DNA of 64,000 nt from Naumovozyma dairenensis CBS 421 (taxonomy: Eukaryota; Ascomycota; Saccharomycetes; Saccharomycetales; Saccharomycetaceae). The DNA lies in NCBI RefSeq assembly GCF_000227115.2, contig NC_016482.1:1166054-1230053 (forward strand). The letters run 5' to 3'. This document shows, in pieces, positions 55,944 to 64,000 of this stretch (the first letter of the stretch is position 1; each line of letters opens with the position of its first letter). A model generated the notes under the pieces. That model saw only the letters and a program-made list of their open reading frames with translations. It searched no databases and was not told where the DNA came from. A program made the position numbers and the translations under genes.

Positions 55944-56439
55944 ATGAGTAAGATCTATAAAATAGTGCAAAAGTTACCAGACCAAACTGATTTGGCTCAA
56001 TTAATCAAGACTCAAACTGAGGGCACTGATATGTTAGAAGGTGTTGAAGACATTAACACACCAGTCGAGGGAGACAAACCATCTGTTCATAAAGGTTTGT
56101 CGGCTGTGAGTGTTGCTGCGTTTTTAAACAATAGTCAGATTTCTCATGCTGATAAAGATATTTTTATTGCAATGCTGCAAACCAGAGGTTCTCCAATGAA
56201 ATCGACAAATGGAGTTCCCAAGCAAAAACGATTGCGGATATCAGATATTCTCTTAAGAGNNNNNNNNNNNNNNNNNNNNAAGGATCGAGAAGAGATCTCG
56301 ATCTGACAATACTTATCAACAAAGGAAGAAGATAAAGGTGAACAAGGTTAACAAAAAGCGTTCCCATTTTGGTAAATTGGGGCATGATGCCAGTACTTGT
56401 TGGACTCTTCACTCGAAAAACGACTCCAAACAGGTTTAG
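55944..56439 (+). pseudogene. Ty1/copia-type gag remnant
   Basis: The frame from ATG 55944 (MSKIYKIVQKLPDQTDLAQL) runs about 105 codons to a 20-N gap (56260-56279). After the gap it continues as a basic stretch (RIEKRSRSDNTYQQRKKIK) and a nucleocapsid knuckle, KRSHFGKLGHDASTCWTLH, before a TAG at 56437. The knuckle should read C-x2-C-x4-H-x4-C; the last two ligands remain, but the first two Cys are Arg (CGT) and Phe (TTT), each one base from TGT. The position just after an LTR supports gag. The element is dead. Confidence 0.75.
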
Positions 56440-57325
56440 TGGTAAAGTTAACCAAGAAGGTGTGTATTCCGGTCGAGACCATGATATATTTATTGCTCAG
56501 GGCTAGAATATCAAATAGAGCTCTTTAACTTTAGCACTTTATCCGCAAACGAAATAGTTGTAAGACAGGGTCTTATTCAAAACATGTACTTATATGAGAC
56601 GTAATATCAAAGAAGTTAAAAGACAATCGAAACCATCTATGAAGCTTTAAAGAGCAGTGACTGGTCATAAAGCACCAAAAATACAGCAAAAACCCGCTTA
56701 ACTATGTAAAAACAGGAGGAAATACGTAAAGTACAGAAATGTGTTACCTTCTCTATAACGTCCCCTATATACTATTATAGAAGTACTTAATGAATATCCA
56801 CTCGACCAGTAGTGACAACTTCGTGAAAGAATCAATAAATTTGAAGAAACCTTTTTTTTGGTAGGCATTTGACGAGAATAGAAATTGTATCAGGAACAAG
56901 GCAATGCTCAATCCGATATATTCTAATATCATTGAGGTATAGCAGCTAATTTAATTGAATTATATAGGATCCTGTATTATAGTTGAAAGGCAGTGTATGT
57001 CTTATCTCCTGACGATAAATGTAATTCGAACTTCTTAGTAAAAATCTTGGAAAATAAATATCACTTTTACCTAAGCTCTAAAACACGTTATCTGGTTGCT
57101 TTCTAAACAGACCTACGAAACTAGTGGAAGGTTGGAAAATATTGAGAGTTTTTTTGAAGCTACACCTTGAAAAAAGATGAATAATCACAGTCTTTTACAC
57201 AATCTCCGTCATTAGAGAAATTCATAAATTGTTACTGCTCTGGAGAAGTGGTAGTGGTAGGTTCATTAATGCTGATCATGTAATAATGCGACTTTTGCTG
57301 CATTTATAGTTTCATCATATAAGGG
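56440..57325 (+). pseudogene. Probable polymerase debris of the same Ty relic
   Basis: Mostly stop-ridden. One short stretch near 56630-56665 reads YEALKSSDWS, resembling the entry to the copia reverse transcriptase (EALKSxEW). Beyond that nothing is recognisable, and no 3' LTR is seen. Weak call resting mainly on position. Confidence 0.35.
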
Positions 57326-58294
57326 TTAGACTTGAGACTCGAAGTGATTAGACTCCTCTAGATATACACTTTCAGAATAAGCACGATTTGTACTCTCAAG
57401 TAGTTCAAAAAACGTTGAATATTTCAATTTATCACCCAACATGTATTTCATTTTCAGCATAAAGTAAGCTTGGTAAGTTTGACGTTCCTCCTCTGTGACG
57501 TCTTCACAACGGTTCACTTCGATATATTCTTCCTTGGAATCGCTCCCATGCATGGAAGGGATGACATATATTTCATATGGTGGATCGAAAAAGACACTCA
57601 AGACGTTATCTATTGTCGGTTTGTAACCACGTCGGACTGATCGGGTTCTGTAAACGATCAGTAAATCCCTGTATATTATTGCATCTTCTTGAGAAAATCC
57701 ATAAAAAATGGCTTGAAGTGGAATGCTGGAATATTGAGAGGGCGGTAAATATAACATCTTATTTGGTTTGCTGGGGTATTCAGATGGCTTATAGGATCCT
57801 TTGTAAGAATAGCCTTCATATCGAACATTTGCGAGATAATGTATACCGGCGAGCAACACCTTGAAGTCCTAACCAGAAAAATTATATTCAGTTTTAATTA
57901 ATTCTTTACCTGCTTCTTCGATATCACAAGAATAAAAACCATCTTCCTTAAAAAGGTTTGGACCTAATATAAGTAGAGTGGGGTTATCGCCTCTTAACAT
58001 CTGCTTGTGAAACGGAGCTTCTAAAACAGTGCCAGGGAAGGTACGCCCTTTATCAGTTAAGAAATATTTCATGATACACTCTTTGAAAATCCAATTTGAC
58101 GACTCTCGGTCATCCAGAGCAAAGGTAGAAGGTTCATCTAAAATCCAATTGTCTTGTTCCACGGAATATGTGTTTGTAGACGGTGTGCTGCTATTAGAGA
58201 AACAGTTTGATAGGAACCCCCAAATTTTATTCTCTATTCTTGACTCCGGAAATGGTTTCCTTAACTTTAAGCCGTTGATAAAGGCAAATTCCAT
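57326..58294 (-). pseudogene. Unrecognised gene interrupted by one in-frame TAG
   Basis: From ATG 58294 (MEFAFINGLKLRKPFPESRI) the frame is open for 141 codons to a TAG at 57869-57871. The same frame then continues, without any shift, for 181 more codons (DFKVLLAGIHYLANVRYEGY to ESNHFESQV) and ends at 57326. The total would be about 322 residues. Composition is ordinary soluble protein, rich in Tyr, Glu and Ser, with no signal peptide or membrane helix; the second part has DNVLSVFFDPPYEIYVIPSM and a charged helix-like stretch (EDVTEEERQTYQAYFMLKMK). I recognise no family. A single TAG in an otherwise clean frame suggests recent inactivation, readthrough or a sequence error. It lies between a Ty relic and the subtelomeric helicase. 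Confidence 0.7.
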
Positions 58295-60465
58295 GGTAAA
58301 AACTCTTCGTTTGTTTTTGTTCCTGTGTCAGCTTCTGATTCGGACATATATCAGCTTGAAAGAATCTTAGTAATGGCTCTAGTTATGGATGCCAACCTCG
58401 GTTCTGTTCCATTGTTGATGGTAGACGACGTCCATGTGATGAAAGTTTTATCTACCTATGTGAAAGACTGGAACATCCGTCGTTCATCTGCTGTGAGAAT
58501 AGAAAAAAGCGGAAGATTGTGAATATCCGCGTAAGGCACTGCGCTTCAACGGCAAAAGGAACAAGGAATCGCTGTATACAGTACTATACTATACAATGCA
58601 GTCTATAGTATTCCTGAGAGTATATAGGTCAAATACCATTATCTGATATGCCATATCTATCAACCTTGATCAGATTGACCTATTGGATTTTTTAACTCAC
58701 CTTCAATTCTTAACTGCTTACATCGACAACATCTAACCAGTTAATTATCACATTCCACTTTAAGGGTCCACAAGTTAAACAACCGTAATGCCTTCTATTC
58801 CAATATAATAGTGTTCATGTTTGTTCCTCTATTTCTAAATTCAATTTGATTCTTGATATCGGCTTATTTCTTGCCCATTTCACTTTCTATTGTTAGGCCT
58901 AAGTTATGACAAAGTTAGTCAAATAATTACAATGATAAATGCAACAGATATTAATTCCTGGCAAATACAGAAGCTACTGCTGGTCCTAACCCCTCTCCTT
59001 TCCACTTTCTTGATAAAGAAGTAATATTTGCCAAAGCCAAAAAGAAACCTTCATCTTTCGTTGATTGTTCGGAAAATTATAAGTAGAAGCATCAGGGAAG
59101 CACAACAGATCCACTTCATTAGTGGTACCGCATTACCTCACCACTACGATGAGTGCTCACTTCACCATACATTGTCTATTACAACTCAGAAGCGTTTCAG
59201 CAGAAAAATCCTTTCTTAAGAGACGCAGAGACCCATATATACCTGTATTACTGGCCAATGCCAGGAATATAAAATATAGAAGCAGTTACCTTACAAACTA
59301 TAATGATTAGAAACCAAAGTACACGCATTCTGTATCCTTCAAACGCTTCCTAAAACCAAAGTGACCTAAATGCCACTTCTGGAATTAATGTAAACAGCAT
59401 ACAGATTTTGTTTCTTTTCCTGAATCCAACACACACATTACTCGAATATGGAAACTGTTGAACACCTTTATTCATTTGGAACAACAGTCCTGGTTAAATC
59501 CTTAATACTATTATTTTAGTTGAGAAACTATCAGTTGAAATTTAAATAAGCCCTTGTGGTACTTTCTTCCAAGGTAAGGTAAGCCCCAGTGCACCTAATG
59601 TAATAGTGTCTGAGCAAAAGCCGAGCAACTCGTTAATGGGCGTGACAATTGTTACAGAAAACATTTGGTAAATTATTAAAATTCCATAAAAAAAGCCCTA
59701 CGTGACTCTTTCTTGAATACTATATTTAGCTACTTGTTGGTTTTACTATAGTATGTAAGTAAATATCAGGAGTAAGTTCCATATATGAAGACATGTTAAA
59801 TGATCGGGAGATTTTATTCAAGGATGACTTATAGACAATCAAAAGTAAAGAAGTATTTCTTTAATCAATGTTTCCTTTCTTGAATTGTAAAATTATTCAA
59901 GATTTATTATTACTTCACTTAAATTCATATTTACATTTCCAGAAAGAATATATGATAAATTATAATATTTTGATAGCCAGTTATTATATTTACGTATTAT
60001 AATAAACAAAGTTAAGGTGTCAGTGGTTTTTGGATAAGAAATAAATATTATTTTCACCTCATAGATAGTCTATCCAGTGAGCAACGATGTTAGTTGCTCG
60101 CTGTTGATGACCCTACAGGATCTTATCGGTCCTTTGTAAATATAACTGAAACTGGGGCTAGTGACAGACGCTGAAACATTTAAGTTTAGATTTTTTAAAG
60201 TTACTGATGATATTAAATATATTGTTAAATTAAAGTCATTGCGATTGATGTAGAATATTAATGTTTTAGTTCCTGTTAGGTTGTGCTTAGCTATTCATAT
60301 CGCCAGTCAGGAGCAAAGTGTAGACCAATTATCGGTACATACCTTATGCTAGATATTTCTAAAAGTAAACAAAACTTACCAAAATATCCGTTAAAAGCGA
60401 TAATATTTGAGGACCTACAGAGCTCATTGATTTTGTTAGCGCGTGAATGTCCAGTACATGGGCGG
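58295..60465. other. Intergenic subtelomeric spacer
   Basis: Over 2 kb without a recognised gene. A plus-strand frame at 58325-58522 (66 codons, with an internal ATG at 58373) has protein-like sequence but no known match. The remainder is AT-rich and stop-dense. Confidence 0.45.
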
Positions 60466-60619
60466 TGACGGTCTACTACACTGCGCGCCTTTCTGAGAAA
60501 ACTGACGGTCGACTGCATTTCCAGCCGGTCAACTGCAAAATTTGACGGTCGACTACATTGCCTTGACGGTCAACTACAATTTTTGAAGGTCAACTGCATG
60601 GCAATGAAGGTCTACTACA
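60466..60619 (+). repeat. Seven-copy phased motif array, TGACGGTCNACTRCA, 20-21 bp period
   Basis: Copies start at 60466, 60503, about 60523 (first bases changed), 60543, 60564, 60584 and 60605. Spacings are 37, 20, 20, 21, 20 and 21 bp. Each copy is about 15 bp with invariant GGTC, a variable base and ACTRCA; the core GTCNAC is itself palindromic, and the gaps between copies are unrelated sequence. The last copy lies about 257 bp before the helicase start. Conserved motif plus variable spacer at close to two helical turns suggests a row of protein sites on one face of the DNA. Confidence 0.85.
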
Positions 60620-60875
60620 CCATAAATGTATGGGTGCCCCATATTGGAAATATCTTGTCACAATCAAAGCTGTTATACGTATATCGTTTGTTTACCCTTC
60701 TGTATAGTATTTACGTGTACTTCCTTTCCAGCATGTTTTCGTGTTTCCCAAACATACAACCCTCTGTAATATTTCGTGTGTACTTGTTTGTTTGCTTAAA
60801 TAAAGATCAGCCTACATTACATCTCATAATCCTCTTTACCATCACAAAAGAACCCAAACAACTAATGGTTTAGAA

Positions 60876-63800
60876 ATGATTACTATATCTGAAACAGTCG
60901 CTGTTATAGATGGCTATGTTATTCTGACTTCCAAAGATGAACATGGTGTCGAAACCAAGACTATCAAACAACTCACCGAAAAGACAAGGTACTTCTCTTT
61001 CGTCGAAAGGACAAAACTATCCAACCAAAAATTGGTGGACCTCGATGAATTCCAAACCGCTTACTCCAATTCCAGTCTTATCCCTGTTGCGTCGCAGGAA
61101 TTGTTTGAATACTGTACTACTTACGAAAGGGAATTTTACACCACAGATGATGGGTTCGCAATCATTAACGCTAGGACCTCGAAAAAGTACCGTCAACGTG
61201 GACAATCATTCACTGTCATTCCTGTCCATTTCAAGTAAGAAAGCTAACCAAATTATTTATATTATCGAGATGCAAGTACTTCCCTCACTGGTGGACTCGA
61301 CTTCTCTGTTGAAAGAAGCATTATTCACTCTAGAGACTCTTCATTTTTTTGAACAAGAAATGAACGTAGGTGAAATCAAGTTCTCAAGTACAGATTTGAA
61401 TATCTTAAAGAATTATCACCAAGTTAAACCACAATTTGTTGAATCTGCCTACGAGATATTTATTAAAATTTAACGTCATCTGTTAGTAGAAGACTATCAC
61501 CGCCGTCCATACATCCATTCGTCGTTAATGGTGGCTTCGGTGAAGTGTTCCCAACGGATCTACAATACTACCATCCAGAAGTATGCTTCCTTAGGTGCAG
61601 CATTTATTTACTTGATCGAAGTATTCCCTCAATTGTCGTTTGCTGAAGGTTTCACCGCTGAGATAGAAATTGCGCCTCCCAAATCCATTGCATCCATGGC
61701 TGATTGGTTTACTACAAGATTATTACCAGGTTCCAACTCCTCTATGTGGGTATTATTGTTCAGAATATCTTGTTATAACTGGACGGATGGTTCTGTGGCC
61801 TATCCTGACGTACTATACTTTAAATACTTATCGTCAACTTGTGGACTCCATTAGGGCTTTGTCCACTTATTCTGTTTTGTATAGATATCTCAATAACGGA
61901 GTCATTCCTGGTGATTCAAAGGCTGACGAAATCTTCTTTAATCATGTCAGTGAATCTTGGAATTGGACCAAAACTATGTATCAAAGGTTGACCACTGCCT
62001 ACATGGATTACAATAAGTTTAACGTCAAGGTGTGCCAACCGGATGCCGTTTTGATCTCTGGTAAGAGATTCTCCAGAACGTACATCCAAGAATTTTATAC
62101 CAACATGACAGCCAGGTTTGATGGCAACATTGATAAATTAAAACATTACTTCCTCAAGCTCTGGTCCGTGAAACATATTGCTGACACCCTTTTAAATTCC
62201 GGTGCAAACTCCAATTTTTGTGAAAGTAGAGCTGCTCCCAAGGATTCATTGTTTCTTTTATTTACAGAAAAACAATTGTCTTTGCAAATGCCACAAACTG
62301 TTCCAGAAGTTACACTCGACACCGACGTTGTGACCCAAATCGTATCAGATATGGGTGTGTGTGTAATGTGGATGATATACTTTTCTGCTACTGGTCCTTA
62401 TCGTTTTCCTGACATGGTTATTTTGAAATACGCTGGTAACAACAGAAACTTATTTATCGATCCAGAAACCAGATGTTTGGAAATCATCACTTCATATTCC
62501 AAGACAAGACGTGAGGAATACTTGTGCAAGACGTTGGATAAACAAACGTCTGACTATTTGTTTTATTATATTTTTGTTGCAAGGGCTGTATTGAAACACT
62601 CCATGGGTGAGAACTATGATGGTATGAACAAGGATTTATTCCAAGATACTAATACAGTGGCGGAACAGTATTTGTTAAGAAATTATCTGTCAAGATCTGT
62701 TGGTAATGGTGAATCGGAGGAAGACTGGGATCCGGTTAGATACTCGAAGATTGTGTTAAACTCCTTTGTATTTGTTGATTGCGTGTCACATTCGTTGATG
62801 AATTATAGCAAGTTTGCTGCGTTTATGAAACTGTACCCTGCATCAATTAGTGGAACCTCCAGGCTATCCTTCAGAGAGATGAGGCACGGGATGATCAAGC
62901 TTGTTAGGGAATACGTTAAAGTAGAGGGTGAGAGTTTCGAAGTAATGAACATGAAGGAGAGGTTGGCTGGTCATTCTGCTGCTACAGGTCAATCTGTGTA
63001 TGCCAATGATGTTGAAACTGGTACTGGGTCGGATGCGTCGTTGGAGGAGAAATACGCTTCCTTAATCAATAGTGCCTGGCAAAATTGGTTGGGGCTTGGT
63101 TATGGCAAAGAAAGAGAAGAAGGTGGGTCTGCTGTAGCTAGGAATGCATGTGTCAAGAAATACTTTTCAACAAATGGGTCTATCAAGGATTTGTTTGTTG
63201 CCGGTAAGAAGTTGTATGGTAAGGAATTTCGATTCAGAGAAGGTCAATTTGATGTTGCTGTGGAAATTTATTTATCAGGAACTCAGATCATCCCTATTCA
63301 AGCTCTTCCAGGTTTTGGGAAAACTGCTCTGTTTCAGATCCCTTTGGTTGCATTATCTTATGGTGAACAAAAGACTGTCTCATTTGTGTTTGTCCCTTAT
63401 GTTTGTTTGTTATCGAATATGAAACTAAGACTATCTTCATGTGGTATCAACTGTGGTATTCTCAAGGATTTGTTTGTTAATGGTCCAGCTGTTGAAGAGA
63501 AAAACTTGTTTTGTGATGTTTACGTTGGCACCTTTAACGATTTAGGTTCTGAGAATTTTGTCCGGTTGGTCAATAATTGGTACAATATATATCAAGATTG
63601 TATTCTAGGTATGATTGTCATTGATGAGTTTCACAACTTAGAGACTGAACAATCGTACCGTGGACAATCTTTTAGATTGATTCCTGAGATTAACTTTAAT
63701 CTTGCTTGGAAGGTGGTGGTGATGACAGGTACTGCTGGTGAAAAGGGTATGGTCAAACCTATGAAATTTATTGGTTATGACAAGGAGATGTGTACGTCGA

Positions 63801-64000
63801 TGGTGTCCAATAAGAACAGAATCTTGTACTTTGATTTGGTTAATCAAATTCCTCTCAAGAATATTGTGAAGAAGTTCCAAGCTTTTGAAAGATCTACTGT
63901 GGCAGAGACTGAGGTGGAAAAGTTGGTAGATAGATTCATGGAGTATGATACCAAGTCCAAGGTGATTATTGTTTGCAAGGAGAAGGTTACTGTTGAGAAG
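60876..64000 (+). pseudogene. Y'-like subtelomeric helicase, broken 5' part, runs off the window
   Basis: Homologous to the Y' element helicases of S. cerevisiae telomeres. Segment 1 (60876-61238; TKLSNQKLVDLDEFQTAYSN) matches the Y' N-terminus. Homology shifts frame near 61235 into segment 2 (SKKANQIIYIIEMQVLPSLV, to a TAA at 61471), continues in the same frame (QKYASLGAAFIYLIEV) and shifts again near 61830. From about 61829 to the last base (about 724 codons) the frame is completely open. There it has VFVPYVCLLSNMKLRL, Walker A QALPGFGKTALF (63302-63337), the DExH box VIDEFHNLETE (63617-63649) and the motif III-like VVMTGTAGE. Helicase C-terminal motifs should lie to the right. The two shifts and one stop may be decay, introns or assembly errors; S. 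cerevisiae Y' genes do contain an intron near the 5' end. Plus-strand orientation implies a telomere on the right. Confidence 0.85.

Noticed and set aside
60583..60873. 96-codon frame between the motif array and the helicase
   Set aside because: Overlaps the array, is hydrophobic through AT-rich codons, and has no homologue I know. Treated as promoter DNA.

Overview
The window is nuclear DNA of a budding yeast of the family Saccharomycetaceae, very probably a post-whole-genome-duplication species. The evidence is AT-rich DNA, intronless genes and a gene order that matches Saccharomyces cerevisiae chromosome XII left arm. The run PRP19 (fragment) - UBI4 - VPS13 - SDH2 - ATG10 - FPS1 - RPL8 - LDB18 - FRE6-like has the same order and relative orientations as in S. 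cerevisiae, with some genes missing in between (ENT4, RNP1, COF1). A full-length SIR1/KOS-family gene, Asn-rich proteins and copia-type Ty relics would fit a Naumovozyma-like species; that genus call is inference only. Several runs of N show this is a scaffolded shotgun assembly, so single-base frameshifts should be read with caution.

Layout. 1-3.6 kb: a WSC-type cell-wall stress sensor, then a GC-rich intergenic island with small repeats. 3.6-5.4 kb: a PRP19 fragment without its WD40 half, followed by two copia-type solo LTRs. 6.2-26.7 kb: the conserved housekeeping block, covering polyubiquitin, lipid-transfer protein Vps13, succinate dehydrogenase iron-sulfur subunit, autophagy E2 Atg10, glycerol channel Fps1, ribosomal protein L8, dynactin subunit Ldb18 and a ferric reductase. 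27-33 kb: two tandem hexose transporters with very long promoters. 33-40 kb: mostly gene-free DNA with a decayed Ty polymerase on the minus strand. 40-51 kb: a Prp21-like splicing factor, an HXT pseudogene, a glutathione-peroxidase-type thiol peroxidase, a Sir1-family silencing protein, a YML131W-like reductase and a Gre2-like reductase. 51-60 kb: accessory, decaying DNA with a SEO1-type permease pseudogene, a Ty LTR/gag relic and an unrecognised gene broken by one stop codon. 60-64 kb: an array of seven 15-bp motifs, mostly at a 20-21 bp period, upstream of a Y'-like subtelomeric helicase that runs off the right edge. This suggests that the telomere lies to the right.

Reading the window left to right is therefore a walk from conserved chromosome interior to subtelomere: essential genes give way to sugar transport, redox and silencing genes, then to pseudogenes, Ty relics and a telomere-associated helicase. 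The most informative observations are the Sir1-family gene, the phased repeat array before the helicase, the truncated PRP19 in the syntenic slot, and a Prp21 that keeps a C-terminal SF3a120 segment absent from S. cerevisiae Prp21.
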